Of a stretch of DNA of 64,000 nucleotides, positions 43,775 through 53,182 are shown piece by piece. Under the pieces are notes generated by a model that saw only the letters and a program-made list of their open reading frames with translations, searched no databases and was not told the origin of the DNA. This DNA is from Opitutus sp. ER46. Lineage in GTDB: Bacteria; Verrucomicrobiota; Verrucomicrobiia; Opitutales; Opitutaceae. Every line of letters begins with the position of its first letter. The first letter of the stretch is position 1. The stretch covers positions 248,001 through 312,000 of the forward strand of contig NZ_QAYX01000024.1 in the NCBI RefSeq assembly GCF_003054705.1, given 5' to 3'. Position numbers and translations under genes: made by a program.

Positions 43775-44197
43775 TTAGCGGCGGCTATCGGTGTCATCTT
43801 TGCTGAAGGCGCTCGCCAGCACGAGCCCCCAGCCGACCAGGAGGGCGATGCCGCCCAGCGGGGTCGCATAGACCAGCGGGCGCGGGCCGCCCAAGGCGAA
43901 CCAATACAGAGACCCCGAAAAGAGCAGAACGCCGACTGCCCAGGCCCATGCGGCGACCGCGAGCCGGCGCGCGGCGGACGCGTTCGCGCTGCGGTGCAAT
44001 GCCGCGACTGCCAGGAGGGCGACGGCGTGGAACAGGTGGTAGCGCGCACCGGTTTCCCAAGTCGCGATCATGCCGCGCTGCGCCAGGAGCGGCCCCAGGC
44101 GGTGCGCCCCCAGCGCCCCGAGCGCAACTCCCGTCAGGCCAAGGAAACCGGCGAGAAGCAAAAGGATGCGGTGAGTGGATGCGCACATGGTATTCAT
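43775..44197 (-). CDS. DUF423 small membrane protein
   Basis: A protein of 140 aa from the ATG at 44197, or 137 aa from 44188. It has four hydrophobic segments: ILLLLAGFLGLTGVALGALGAH, LFHAVALLAVAALH, LAVAAWAWAVGVLLFSGSLYW and LVYATPLGGIALLVGWGLVL. The pattern GALGAH...TWETGARYHLFHA...GSLYWFALGG is the DUF423/YgdD signature of inner-membrane proteins of unknown function. Starts further upstream give basic sequence not seen in the family. It ends 3 nt before the cca start on the same strand, so the two may be co-transcribed. Confidence 0.85.
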   Translation of the reverse strand: MNTMCASTHRILLLLAGFLGLTGVALGALGAHRLGPLLAQRGMIATWETGARYHLFHAVALLAVAALHRSANASAARRLAVAAWAWAVGVLLFSGSLYWFALGGPRPLVYATPLGGIALLVGWGLVLASAFSKDDTDSRR

Positions 44198-44409
44198 CGT
44201 CCAATGATCGGTGTCGTGAAACAAGCCCATGGTTGTCTTCCTGCAAGCCTCTGGAGCCGGCTGCGGGCGAAGGGCAACGCGCGGTCCATTTGCAGCTTGC
44301 CGCCAAAGGACGGTCCTTCGGCCGGTGCACCGACGCCTGCGGAGTGCCGGGCGAGGGCCGGGGTGGGGTGCTTTGTGAACAAGTTTTCGAACCGGCGCGG
44401 AAAACTCGA

Positions 44410-44437
44410 TTGACAAGGCTTTTTTTCACCCTAGCTC
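44410..44437 (+). promoter_or_regulatory. Likely sigma-70-type promoter of rplM-rpsI
   Basis: TTGACA (44410-44415) is a perfect -35 hexamer. A 16-nt spacer that includes a T7 run leads to TAGCTC (44432-44437), a poor -10. The rplM ATG follows 16 nt later. The -10 is uncertain, but a strong -35 before a ribosomal operon fits. Confidence 0.55.
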
Positions 44438-44452
44438 TTGGCCTCTTTTCGC

Positions 44453-44881
44453 ATGAAAACGTTTCTCGCCAAGAAGGAGACGGTGCAGCCGAAGTGGTAT
44501 CTCATCGATGCCGCCGGGGTTCCGCTCGGTCGTCTCGCGGTCAAGGCTGCCAACATGGTCCGCGGCCGCCACAAGCCCACTTACACCCCGCATGTCGATA
44601 CCGGCGATTACGTGATCGTGATCAACGCGGAGAAGGTCGTCCTCACCGGCAAGAAGGAAGAGCAGAACGAGTACATGTTCTTCTCCGGCTTCGTTGGCGG
44701 CGAAAGCTACCGCAAGGTTTCGCTGATGCGTGAGCGTCACCCCGAGTTCATCGTCAAGCATGCCGTCAAGGGCATGCTGCCGCAGAACATCATCGCGGCG
44801 AAGATGCTGCGTAAGCTCCGCGTGTTCGCGGGTCCGACGCACACCCACGAGGCCAACAACCCCCAGAAAGTGACCGTCTGA
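44453..44881 (+). CDS. rplM: 50S ribosomal protein L13
   Basis: A protein of 142 aa, the usual length of L13, starting MKTFLAKKETVQPKWYLIDA. The conserved YVIVINAEKVVLTGKK, YRHTG-like SGFVGGES and HAVKGMLPQN stretches are in place. L13 binds 23S rRNA early in assembly of the large subunit. The ATG at 44453 is preferred to a GCC-flanked earlier codon because it matches the known start. It is first of the classical rplM-rpsI pair, with 13 nt before the next ATG. Confidence 0.97.
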   Translation: MKTFLAKKETVQPKWYLIDAAGVPLGRLAVKAANMVRGRHKPTYTPHVDTGDYVIVINAEKVVLTGKKEEQNEYMFFSGFVGGESYRKVSLMRERHPEFIVKHAVKGMLPQNIIAAKMLRKLRVFAGPTHTHEANNPQKVTV

Positions 44882-44894
44882 TTCCTGTTCGAAC

Positions 44895-45299
44895 ATGAGC
44901 GCTGCTACACCTGCTAACGTCTTCCTCGGTACCGGCCGTCGCAAAACCTCGACCGCGCGCGTGCGCATCACCGAGGGCACCGGCAAACTCCTGGTCAATG
45001 GCCGCGAGTTCGAAAAGTACTTCTCCCACGAAAACTTCGCCAAGCAGGCCTATGCGCCGCTCCTGACCGTCGACATGCGCGAGAAGATCGACGTCACCGC
45101 GAACGTCGCGGGTGGCGGTGTTGCCGGCCAGGCCGGCGCCGTGGCGCACGGCATCGCGCGCGCGCTGCAGAAGCTCAACGCCGAGCTCCGTCCCGCCCTC
45201 AAGAAGGCTGGCCACATGAAGCGCGATCCGCGCGAGAAGGAACGCAAGAAGGCCGGCCAGCCGGGCGCCCGCAAGCGGTTCCAGTTCTCGAAGCGCTAA
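44895..45299 (+). CDS. rpsI: 30S ribosomal protein S9
   Basis: A protein of 134 aa with the S9 features LGTGRRKTSTARVRI, GGGVAGQAGAVAHGIARAL and the basic C-terminal tail RKRFQFSKR that reaches the P-site tRNA in the small subunit. It follows rplM by 13 nt and is followed by a terminator, so the two genes form a closed operon. Confidence 0.97.
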   Translation: MSAATPANVFLGTGRRKTSTARVRITEGTGKLLVNGREFEKYFSHENFAKQAYAPLLTVDMREKIDVTANVAGGGVAGQAGAVAHGIARALQKLNAELRPALKKAGHMKRDPREKERKKAGQPGARKRFQFSKR

Positions 45300-45320
45300 G
45301 CGTCCGATACGCTCCCTTTC

Positions 45321-45360
45321 AACGCCGCTCCCGGTTCGCCGTGGGCGGCGTTTTATTTTT
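45321..45360 (+). terminator. Intrinsic terminator of rplM-rpsI
   Basis: AACGCCGC (45321-45328) pairs with GCGGCGTT (45345-45352), followed by TTATTTTT. The loop holds a second CCGG-type pairing. Confidence 0.8.
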
Positions 45361-45508
45361 CCGGACTCCCGGGGTGCTCCCGGTCGGGCCTTTCGTTCCA
45401 CGGGCTGGGAACAGGTGCAAAATGGCATACGGTAGAACTTGGCCTGCCCTCTGCTATGGAATCAGCGGTTCACCCATCCGCCTGATGGTCCGAGCCGCAA
45501 CGAAAACT

Positions 45509-46303
45509 ATGAACCTACGCCTGATCACCTCACTCACCCTCTGTCTCTCGCTTGCTGCTGGCGTCTCGGCGCAGACCGCGGCCCCGGCCGCGCCGGCTGC
45601 CGCTCCCGCGGTGACGACCACCGTCACCGGCGCCGTTGTATCGCAGTACATGTTCCGCGGCGTTCGCCTTGGCGGCGCGTCTTTCCAACCCGCCGTCGAA
45701 GTCGGTGCGGGTAACCTTGCCGTCGGCCTCTGGAGCAACTTCCCGATGAAGGATAAGGTCGAGGGCCAGTCGGACCCGGAGCTCGACGTCTACGGCTCCT
45801 ACAAGATCGTGTTCAATGATACGTTCAACCTGCAGCCTGGGTTCACCTGGTACAACTACCCGCAGGCCGAGGAGAGCAACGGGTTCTACCGGACGACCTT
45901 TGAGCCCAGCCTGGCGGCCAACGTCACGCTCGCCGGCATCACCTTCACGCCGAAGGTCTATTACGACCTGGTGCTCGATGGCCCGACCTATGAGCTGAAC
46001 GCGTTCTACGCGCTGCCGCTGAAGGCCATTGGCAGTGAGCTCGATTTCACCGCTAGCGCGGGCACGTTCAAGTGGACGGACGCCTGGGAGCTGACGCAGC
46101 CGAAGATGAAGAACTGGGGCGATTACTGGCTCGTGGGCGTCGCGATGCCCTATCAGGTGACGAAGAACTCCAAGCTCACCGTCGGCGTCGCCTACACCAA
46201 GGGGTCGGGCAACTACCTCAAGCAGGGCACCGATCCCAAGGTTGAGAATTCCGCTGCCGTGGGCCGCGGGGTCGTCACCGTCGCCTACGCGATGACCTTC
46301 TGA
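45509..46303 (+). CDS. TorF-family putative porin
   Basis: A protein of 264 aa with a signal peptide (MNLRLITSLTLCLSLAAGVSAQT, cut after SAQ). The sequence after it, VTGAVVSQYMFRGVRLGGASFQPAVEVG, and the steady alternation of hydrophobic and polar residues to a terminal AMTF mark it as an outer-membrane beta-barrel of the TorF/Gcw_chp type. The final phenylalanine fits recognition by the barrel assembly machinery. The substrate is unknown. The ATG at 45509 starts the signal peptide; an earlier frame back to 45341 runs through the ribosomal operon terminator. It is flanked by terminators on both sides. Confidence 0.83.
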   Translation: MNLRLITSLTLCLSLAAGVSAQTAAPAAPAAAPAVTTTVTGAVVSQYMFRGVRLGGASFQPAVEVGAGNLAVGLWSNFPMKDKVEGQSDPELDVYGSYKIVFNDTFNLQPGFTWYNYPQAEESNGFYRTTFEPSLAANVTLAGITFTPKVYYDLVLDGPTYELNAFYALPLKAIGSELDFTASAGTFKWTDAWELTQPKMKNWGDYWLVGVAMPYQVTKNSKLTVGVAYTKGSGNYLKQGTDPKVENSAAVGRGVVTVAYAMTF

Positions 46304-46345
46304 TATTACCGCGGCGGATCCCTGCCGCGTTGGTTGGGTTGCCGT

Positions 46346-46390
46346 GGCGGCGTGACCGGAGCAATCTCGTCACGCCGCCTCTGCGTTTTT
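46346..46390 (+). terminator. Terminator between the porin gene and argC
   Basis: GGCGGCGTGAC (46346-46356) pairs perfectly with GTCACGCCGCC (46369-46379), then TCTGCGTTTTT. It lies between two convergent genes. Confidence 0.85.
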
Positions 46391-46396
46391 AGGGGC

Positions 46397-47422
46397 TCAG
46401 ACGAGCCCGGCGGTCTCGTCGAAACCGCACCAGAGATTCATGAGCTGGATGGCCTGGCCGCTTGCGCCCTTGACGAGGTTGTCCTCGGCCGAGGTGAGGA
46501 TGAAATTGCCGGTGCGGGCGTCGTACACCGCCGAGATGTCGATGCGATTCGTGCCGACGACGTGGGCCGTGTCGGGCGTCTCGCCCGTGGGCAGTACGTG
46601 CACGAAGGGCCGGCCGGCGTAGGCGCCGCGCCAGGCGGCATATGCCTGCTCAATGGTGCCCCCGGGCGTCGCCGGGACGGTGATCGTCGTGGCGATGCCG
46701 CGCCGCATCGGCGCGAGGTGCGGGTTGAACTGGATGATGGTCTTGCCGCCGGTGTGCACCGCCAACTGCTCCTCGATTTCAGCGAGGTGCCGGTGCTTCG
46801 TCAGGCCGTAGGCCTTCACGCTCTCGGCGCGTTCGACGTAGAGGTACATCTCCTCGGCCTTCTTGCCGGCGCCGCTGACGCCGCTGTACGAGTTCACCAC
46901 GATGTGTTCGCGGGTGACGATGCCGGCGCGCAGCAGCGGCACGAGCGGCACGAGAATGCTGGTGGGGTAGCAGCCGGGCGCCGCGACCAGCTTGGCTTCC
47001 TGCTTCCACGCCGGGGGCGTTAGTTCGGGCAGCACAAACCGCGCGCCAGGCAGCAGCTCGGGGGCATGGTGTTCGCCGTAGTACTTCTGGTAAACCGCCA
47101 GGTCGGCGATGCGGAAGTCGGCGCTCAGATCGATCACGCGTTTGCCCGCGGGGACGAGAACCTTCGCGTACGTGGCCGCCGCGCCATGCGGCAGCGCGAG
47201 GAAGAATAGGTCGATGTCGCTCGCGGCCAGCGCCGCCGGGTCGGAGTCGACGAACTTGAGGCCGCGATCGATGCCACGCACCGCCGGGATCACCGCGGCC
47301 AGGTTTTTGCCCGCGTGGGTGCGCGAGGTGACCGCCGCGAGCGTGACCTTCGGATGGCCGAGGAGGAGTTTGACCAGGACTTCGCCCGAGTAACCGGATG
47401 CGCCGACGATGCCGACTTTCAT
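46397..47422 (-). CDS. argC: N-acetyl-gamma-glutamyl-phosphate reductase
   Basis: A protein of 341 aa that reduces N-acetylglutamyl phosphate to the semialdehyde in arginine synthesis. GASGYSGEVLVKLL is the NADP-binding site at the N-terminus, and APGCYPTS holds the catalytic Cys151. The C-terminal part matches to GFDETAGL. The ATG at 47422 (MKVGIVGASG) begins at the family start; the frame upstream is open to 47533 but unconserved. The gene is divergent from the homospermidine synthase gene, with about 240 nt between, so both may share control. Confidence 0.95.
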   Translation of the reverse strand: MKVGIVGASGYSGEVLVKLLLGHPKVTLAAVTSRTHAGKNLAAVIPAVRGIDRGLKFVDSDPAALAASDIDLFFLALPHGAAATYAKVLVPAGKRVIDLSADFRIADLAVYQKYYGEHHAPELLPGARFVLPELTPPAWKQEAKLVAAPGCYPTSILVPLVPLLRAGIVTREHIVVNSYSGVSGAGKKAEEMYLYVERAESVKAYGLTKHRHLAEIEEQLAVHTGGKTIIQFNPHLAPMRRGIATTITVPATPGGTIEQAYAAWRGAYAGRPFVHVLPTGETPDTAHVVGTNRIDISAVYDARTGNFILTSAEDNLVKGASGQAIQLMNLWCGFDETAGLV

Positions 47423-47661
47423 AGAAGACCCACCATCGCCCACGCGTCCCGGCGAATCCAGAAGGATTTTGCGCCCGGCCGGTGCAGGCACGCGGCGGAA
47501 AACTCCCCGCCTGACAAGCCGTGCGGTTATCACGCACCGTCCGAGCTGGAATACACTTGTCAGCGCGCGCGCGCGCCGCGCATTCTCCGCTGCAATCGCG
47601 TCCCCAGGATGTTCCTGGCCGTCGCCGGAACCGGAGACGCATGCTTCAACCCTCGGAAATC

Positions 47662-49119
47662 ATGATCGAATTCAATCACCGTATTCTCTTCGTCGGCTTC
47701 GGCGCGGTGGCCGAATGCACGCTGCCGATCCTATTCAAGCACCTCAAGGTGCCGGCGAAGAATGTGACGGTGATGGATTTCGAAAACCGCGTCGCGAAGC
47801 TGAAACCGTGGACCGCCAAGGGCGTCCGTTTCGTCCGCGATCGCGTCACGCAGGAGAACATGGATCGCCTGCTTTCGAAACACCTCGGCGAAGGTGATCT
47901 CCTTATCGACCTCGCGTGGAACATCGACGCCTGCGAGATCCTACAGTGGTGCCGCGACCACGGTGTGAAGTATGTCAATACGTCGACCGAGCTGTGGGAC
48001 CCGTACAGCGGTGAAGGCGCGCATCCGACGACCAAGACACTCTATCACCGCCACATGAACCTGCGCCGCCTGACGGCGAAGTGGAAGGGCCCGGGCGCCA
48101 CGGCGGTGATCGAGCACGGCGCGAACCCCGGCCTCATCTCGCACTTCGCGAAGCAGGGCCTGCTCGATATCGCGGCGGCCGCGCTCGCGGAGAAGCGCCT
48201 CAAGGGCCGCACAGCCGAACGGGTGCAGCAGCACGTCGCCGACCTCGCGTTCAACCATCTGGCGCACGAGCTCGGCGTGAAAGTCATTCACGTCAGCGAG
48301 CGCGACACGCAGATCACGAATCTGCCCAAGCAGGTCGACGAGTTCGTGAACACGTGGAGTATCGAAGGCTTCCGTGAAGAGGGCCAGACCACCGCCGAGA
48401 TGGGCTGGGGCACGCACGAGAAGGAGCTGCCCGCGCTGGCCTACCAGCACAAGGAGGGCCCCCGGAATCAGATCTGCCTCGCGCGGATGGGCATGAACAC
48501 CTGGGTCCGGACCTGGGTGCCCGACTACAACATCTACGGCATGGTCATTCGCCACGGCGAAGCGTTCACCATGTCTGACAAGCTCACGGTGTGGGAGGGC
48601 CGCAAGGCCGTGTACCGCCCGACGGTGCACTACGCGTACTGCCCGTGCGACGAGGCCATCGCCTCGCTGAACGAGATGCGCGGCTACAACTACCGCCTGG
48701 TCGAGAAGCAGCGGATCATGAACGACGAGATCACCAGCGGCTCCGACATCCTCGGCGCCCTGCTGATGGGCCATACGTTCAATTCCTGGTGGACCGGCAG
48801 CGACCTCTCCATCGAGCAGTCCCGCAAGCTCGTCCCGCACCAGAACGCCACCACGATGCAGGTCGCCATCTCCGTCGTCGCCGCGTCGATGTGGATGATC
48901 GAGAACCCGCTCGAAGGGCTCAAGGTGCCGGATGATCTCCCGCATGACTACGTGCTGAAGATCGCCAAGCCCTATCTTGGCCGCTGGATCTCCAAGCCGA
49001 AGGACTGGACGCCGCTCCAGAATCGCGTGAATCCGTTCAAGGGCTTCAACCAGCCCGACCTCGACCAGAAGGATCCGTGGCAGTTCAAGAACTTCCTCGT
49101 CACGGACCACACGGGCTGA
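47662..49119 (+). CDS. hss: Homospermidine synthase
   Basis: A protein of 485 aa that joins two putrescines, or putrescine with spermidine, to make sym-homospermidine. The N-terminal Rossmann part starts MIEFNHRILFVGFGAVAECTLP and is followed by MDFENRVAKL, NTSTELWDPY and EHGANPGLISHFAKQGLL, matching the bacterial homospermidine synthase/saccharopine dehydrogenase-like family over its whole length. The ATG at 47662 gives the family start; an ATG at 47641 with GGAG nearby would add seven residues and is equally possible. Together with the decarboxylase 220 nt downstream it forms a two-step polyamine route from ornithine. It lies inside the arginine gene cluster. Confidence 0.93.
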   Translation: MIEFNHRILFVGFGAVAECTLPILFKHLKVPAKNVTVMDFENRVAKLKPWTAKGVRFVRDRVTQENMDRLLSKHLGEGDLLIDLAWNIDACEILQWCRDHGVKYVNTSTELWDPYSGEGAHPTTKTLYHRHMNLRRLTAKWKGPGATAVIEHGANPGLISHFAKQGLLDIAAAALAEKRLKGRTAERVQQHVADLAFNHLAHELGVKVIHVSERDTQITNLPKQVDEFVNTWSIEGFREEGQTTAEMGWGTHEKELPALAYQHKEGPRNQICLARMGMNTWVRTWVPDYNIYGMVIRHGEAFTMSDKLTVWEGRKAVYRPTVHYAYCPCDEAIASLNEMRGYNYRLVEKQRIMNDEITSGSDILGALLMGHTFNSWWTGSDLSIEQSRKLVPHQNATTMQVAISVVAASMWMIENPLEGLKVPDDLPHDYVLKIAKPYLGRWISKPKDWTPLQNRVNPFKGFNQPDLDQKDPWQFKNFLVTDHTG

Positions 49120-49230
49120 GTCCCGTCCGCTCCGCCGCCCTGCGACGGCAGCCATAAGCTCAAACACCTCAACGCCCGCGAGTGCCGGTTCGTCCCGCGC
49201 CGCTTCCCCCGGAAGCGAGCGTGCGACGAG

Positions 49231-49251
49231 CCGCGAGCTCGCGGTTTTTTT
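49231..49251 (+). terminator. Terminator behind the homospermidine synthase gene
   Basis: CCGCGAGCTCGCGG is a perfect palindrome (49231-49244), giving a CCGCG/CGCGG stem with an AGCT loop, followed by a run of seven T (49245-49251). Confidence 0.75.
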
Positions 49252-49339
49252 GTCGGCCCCTCTCGCCTCCGAATTCCTCGCTTGAAGCCGGGCCGTTTCC
49301 CCTTACCGCCTTCTAGTTTCAGCCTATCGCCAATCCATC

Positions 49340-50479
49340 ATGATCTCCCTCTCGCGGCTGCAGAAGCTCGCCAAAACCGAAGGAACCCCGCTGTTCGTGA
49401 TCGATCACGACGCGCTGCGTAAGGCGTACCGGCAGTTCCGGCGCCATCTTCCCCGCGTGCAGGCCTATTACGCGGTGAAGGCGAATCCCAATCCGGAGAT
49501 CGTCCGCACGCTCTTCCAGGAGGGCGCCAGCTTCGACGTCGCGTCGATGCCGGAGTTCATGATCGTGTACGAGAACATCAAGAAGCTGCCCGCGCGGGAG
49601 CGGCAGCAGTGGATCTGGGACAAGATCATCTACGCCAATCCAACCAAGCCGACCGAGACCCTCGAGGAGCTGAACAAGTACAAGCCGCTCGTCACCTTCG
49701 ACAACCTCGAGGAGATCCAGAAGATCAAGAAGCATGCCCCCGAGGCCGGGCTCGTGCTGCGCCTCAAGGTACCGAACACCGGCGCGATGGTGGAACTGTC
49801 CTCGAAGTTCGGGGCGGCGCCCGGCGAGGCCGTTGACCTGATCCTCGCGGCCGACAAGGCCGGCCTCACCGTCGAGGGCATCAGCTTCCACGTCGGCAGC
49901 CAGACCACGAATTTCGAAAACTACGTCCAGGCGCTCAACCTCTCGGCCGGCATCTTCAAGGAAGCGCGTGATCGCGGGTACACGAAGATGAACCTGCTCG
50001 ACATCGGCGGCGGGTTCCCCGCGCCGTACGACGACTCCGTCAAGCCGTTCGAGGAACTCGCGAAGGTCATCAACAACGAGCTCGAGCGGCTCTTCCCGAA
50101 GGAGATTCAGATTCTCGCCGAGCCGGGCCGCTTCCTAGCCGCCGTCTGCGGAACTTCGGTCGCCAAGGTCATCGGCAAGGCGGTCCGCGATGGGAAGACC
50201 TGCTACTACATCAACGACGGCGTCTATCACACGTACTCGGGCGTGATCTTCGATCACTGCAAGTACCCGGTGAAGGCGTTCAAGAAGGGCCCGACCTCCA
50301 TTTGCTCCGTGTTCGGTCCGACCTGCGATGCGCTCGACGTGGTGTCGATGGCGGAGAACCTGCCCGACCTGCAGCGCGGCGACTTCGTTTACAGCGAGAA
50401 CATCGGCGCCTATAGCCACGCCTCCTCGACGTACTTCAACGGCTTCCCGCCGGCGAAGATCGTTCACGTCAACCAGTAA
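49340..50479 (+). CDS. Ornithine (or lysine/diaminopimelate-type) decarboxylase, PLP group IV
   Basis: A protein of 379 aa with the alanine-racemase fold of eukaryote-type ornithine decarboxylases. The PLP lysine is Lys47 (YYAVKANP). Then come HVGSQ, GGGFPAPY, EPGRF and the catalytic Cys329 of FGPTCDALD. The family includes ornithine, lysine and carboxynorspermidine decarboxylases, and substrate cannot be fixed by eye. Ornithine is most likely because the gene follows homospermidine synthase, whose substrate putrescine this would make, and because the genes for ornithine synthesis surround it. The ATG at 49340 is right after CCATC, with no strong ribosome-binding site. Confidence 0.88.
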   Translation: MISLSRLQKLAKTEGTPLFVIDHDALRKAYRQFRRHLPRVQAYYAVKANPNPEIVRTLFQEGASFDVASMPEFMIVYENIKKLPARERQQWIWDKIIYANPTKPTETLEELNKYKPLVTFDNLEEIQKIKKHAPEAGLVLRLKVPNTGAMVELSSKFGAAPGEAVDLILAADKAGLTVEGISFHVGSQTTNFENYVQALNLSAGIFKEARDRGYTKMNLLDIGGGFPAPYDDSVKPFEELAKVINNELERLFPKEIQILAEPGRFLAAVCGTSVAKVIGKAVRDGKTCYYINDGVYHTYSGVIFDHCKYPVKAFKKGPTSICSVFGPTCDALDVVSMAENLPDLQRGDFVYSENIGAYSHASSTYFNGFPPAKIVHVNQ

Positions 50480-50590
50480 GCCGGCCCGGCCGGGCGCGCG
50501 CGGCGGTCGCCGGCGCGCCGCACGTTCCGAAGCCACCACGCGACCGAATCGGGTCGCGCGGCCCACGCGCGCGCGGCGCCGTAGCTCGGC

Positions 50591-51907
50591 TCAGCTCCGG
50601 TAGTCGGCGTTCTCGCTGACGTACTCGTGCGTCAGGTCGCCGCCGATCACCGTCGCGGCGCCGCTGCCGGTGCCGAGGTCGAGATCGATCTCCACGCAGC
50701 GTTCGTGCGGCGGAAAATGAATCGGCGGCGCAAAGACGCCGTCCTGCGGCGGGGCGCTGGCGTACAGCTCGGCCGCCCGAAAATGCGCGACGAGCGCGAC
50801 CTCCTTCTCGGGGTTCAGCTGAAACACGCCCCGGGCGAAAATCACGATGCCGCCGATGCTCGCGCGCAGCTTGGAGAGATCCGTGTCCGGCGCGTGGGCG
50901 CCGACGAATTTCCCCATTGCCTGCACGAGGCGGCCCACGTTCGGGTCGTTGCCGGCGACGGCGCACTTGAACAGCGGCGCATTGACGATCGCCTTGCCGA
51001 GGGCGCGCGCCAGCTCCGGCGTGGCGGCGTTCCGCACCGCGACCCGCACCACGTGGCGAACGCCTTCGCCGTTGCGCACGACATCCTCCGCGAGGTCCTG
51101 GCACACCTGCCGCAGGGCGGCTTCGAAGGCCGCGAGGTCCGGGCAGGGGACGCGGCCGGAGGAGAGCGCCACCACGGTGTCCGAGGTGCTCGTGTCGCTG
51201 TCGATGCTGATGGTGTTGAAGCTCGTGCCGACGACCCGGCTCAGGATGGCGCGCAACTCGGCCCGCGGCACCACGAGATCGGTCAGCAGGTACACGAGCA
51301 TCGTCGCGAGGTTGGGCTCGATCATCCCGGCGCCCTTCGCGATGCCGACGATGCTGCCGCTGCCGACGGTGGCCCGGCGCACCTTCGGATAAAGGTCGGT
51401 GGTCACGATACCCTCGGCGGCCGGCATCACGGAGCCGCCGGCCAGCGCCTGCGCGGCCGCGGGCAGGCCCGCGACCATGGCATCGACCGGGAGCGTCCAG
51501 CCGATCACGCCGGTGGAACTCGGCAGCACCTCTGTTGGCGCCAGGCCGAGGAGCTGGGCGGTGGCGGCGCAGATGCGCTCGCTCGCCTCGACGCCGCCCG
51601 GTGCGCACACGTTCGAGATCTTGTTGTTGACGATGATCGCGCCCAGGCGCGGCTCGGCGAGGCGCTTGCGGCCCACGATGACCGGCGCGCCGGGAAACGC
51701 GTTCTTCGTGAACACGGCGGCGAAGTCTGCCGTCGGGCGGTCGAGCGCGATCAGCGTGAGCGTCATCTTCGCCGGCTTCGGCGCCTCGCGCGGGACGAAG
51801 TCGAAGCGGGTTGTCCCCACGCGGAAACCCGCGGGCAGGGCCGCCTGGGTTGCCAGCCAGGCGCGATGGGCGGAACGATCGGCAAACGTGAGATTGGTGC
51901 TGGGCAC
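50591..51907 (-). CDS. argJ: Bifunctional ornithine acetyltransferase / N-acetylglutamate synthase
   Basis: A protein of 438 aa that returns the acetyl group from acetylornithine to glutamate, so no separate ArgA is needed. The self-cleavage site ATML (Thr202, in KGAGMIEPNLATML) divides the precursor into alpha and beta chains. The family usually has a small residue before the asparagine-proline pair in this motif (MIAPN or MIHPN); here it is glutamate. The N-terminus is a little longer than in most members. The gene is divergent from argB, separated by 237 nt with inverted repeats, which suggests a shared control site for ornithine synthesis. Confidence 0.95.
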   Translation of the reverse strand: MPSTNLTFADRSAHRAWLATQAALPAGFRVGTTRFDFVPREAPKPAKMTLTLIALDRPTADFAAVFTKNAFPGAPVIVGRKRLAEPRLGAIIVNNKISNVCAPGGVEASERICAATAQLLGLAPTEVLPSSTGVIGWTLPVDAMVAGLPAAAQALAGGSVMPAAEGIVTTDLYPKVRRATVGSGSIVGIAKGAGMIEPNLATMLVYLLTDLVVPRAELRAILSRVVGTSFNTISIDSDTSTSDTVVALSSGRVPCPDLAAFEAALRQVCQDLAEDVVRNGEGVRHVVRVAVRNAATPELARALGKAIVNAPLFKCAVAGNDPNVGRLVQAMGKFVGAHAPDTDLSKLRASIGGIVIFARGVFQLNPEKEVALVAHFRAAELYASAPPQDGVFAPPIHFPPHERCVEIDLDLGTGSGAATVIGGDLTHEYVSENADYRS

Positions 51908-52035
51908 GATTCACCAGTGCCACGCCGCGCCGTGGAGAAAAGCAGAAATTCTCCCGGGATTTCCCCGGCTCGGCGGCATTGCGTTGCGACGATGCGCCGC
52001 TCGCCGGGATGTCGCATCTCCGTTGCGCAGAATTA

Positions 52036-52070
52036 AGTGGAAATGCCCGGCATGCCTGACTTATTCCACT
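52036..52070. promoter_or_regulatory. Nested inverted repeats between argJ and argB
   Basis: AGTGGAA (52036-52042) is mirrored by TTCCACT (52064-52070), and GGCATGCC (52049-52056) is a palindrome between them. The site lies between the divergent arginine genes, about 75 nt before the argB start. No classical ARG box (TGAAT-type) is seen, so it is only a candidate operator. Confidence 0.35.
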
Positions 52071-52144
52071 CTCCTCTTATCCAAACTGTGAGCGCTTCCT
52101 TTCCTTCCCTCTCCGCGGCGATCAGCCGCGTGTCCTGACTGCCG

Positions 52145-53026
52145 ATGAACGTCGCCGAAGTCACCGCCAAGGCCAAGGTCCTCCTCGAAGCGCTGCCGTA
52201 CATCCAAGATTTTCGCGGCTCCACCTTCGTCATCAAATACGGAGGCAGTTTCATGGATGAGCCCGATCCGATCGCCCGCGCGCGCGTCGCCTACGACATC
52301 GCGTTCCTGGCCGGCGTCGGCATCAACGTCGTCGTCGTGCACGGCGGCGGCAAAGCCATCACGAAGGCGATGGCGGAGTCGGGTTTGAAGGCCAATTTCG
52401 TCAACGGCCTCCGTGTCACCGACGAGCCCACGATGGGCGTCGTGAAGCGCACGCTCGACGAGGTCGTGAACCGCGACGTCTGCGATGCCCTGGCGATGGC
52501 GAAGGCCAAGCCGAAAGGTCTCCCGGGCGACACCGTCCTCGTGTGCCAGAAGCTCACGACCGACGATGACGGCAACGAGGTCGATCTCGGCTACGTCGGC
52601 GACGTGACCGAGGTGAAGGTGAAGCTCATCAAGAAGGAGATCGCCGATGGTTTCGTGCCGGTGATCTCGCCGGTGGCCGAGGGCTACGACGGCAAGCCGT
52701 ACAACGTGAATGCCGATCTCGCCGCCGGCCGCGTGGCGAGCGCCCTGCGCGCGCGCCGGCTCGTGTACATGAGCGACGTGCCCGGCCTGCTCTCGAACCC
52801 GCCCGATCCGGCTTCGCTCATCTCGACGCTCAAGACCAACCAGGTCGAGGAGCTGAAGAAGAAGGGCATCATCGACAAGGGCATGCGCCCGAAGGTGCAG
52901 AGCGCGATTCGCGCGCTGCAGGAGGGCGTCCAGCGCGTGCATTTCATCGACGGCCGCCTCTCGCATTCGCTGTTGCTCGAGATCTTCACCGACAAGGGCA
53001 TCGGCACCGAGATCGTGCAGGAGTGA
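52145..53026 (+). CDS. argB: Acetylglutamate kinase
   Basis: A protein of 293 aa that phosphorylates N-acetylglutamate, the second step of arginine synthesis. The family has [10 protein letters not shown] near residues 28-37 (active-site lysine and glycine loop), [12 protein letters not shown] near 60-71, and the C-terminal [20 protein letters not shown]. The N-terminal helix before FVIKYGG is of the type that makes arginine-sensitive hexamers, so feedback inhibition by arginine is likely, though not proven. It starts the argB-argD-argF-argG series, with gaps of 156, 219 and 19 nt. Confidence 0.96.
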   Translation: MNVAEVTAKAKVLLEALPYIQDFRGSTFVIKYGGSFMDEPDPIARARVAYDIAFLAGVGINVVVVHGGGKAITKAMAESGLKANFVNGLRVTDEPTMGVVKRTLDEVVNRDVCDALAMAKAKPKGLPGDTVLVCQKLTTDDDGNEVDLGYVGDVTEVKVKLIKKEIADGFVPVISPVAEGYDGKPYNVNADLAAGRVASALRARRLVYMSDVPGLLSNPPDPASLISTLKTNQVEELKKKGIIDKGMRPKVQSAIRALQEGVQRVHFIDGRLSHSLLLEIFTDKGIGTEIVQE

Positions 53027-53182
53027 GTTCGCCGCGTCGCGCGGCGCCAGTCGCGGGCACCACTCGGATTGTGAGGCCTGTTTTCCCGGGGCACCGTGCT
53101 GCCCTGATCAGGGCTGCGTGATTGCAGTCACTGGCAAACTCGTCGATTTACACCTTCGCATTTTCGCATCCAAAAACCTGCC

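Noticed and set aside
47521-47661. Upstream extension of homospermidine synthase by up to 47 codons
   Set aside because: The added residues are arginine-rich and unconserved, while MIEFNHRILFVGFG is the expected family start.
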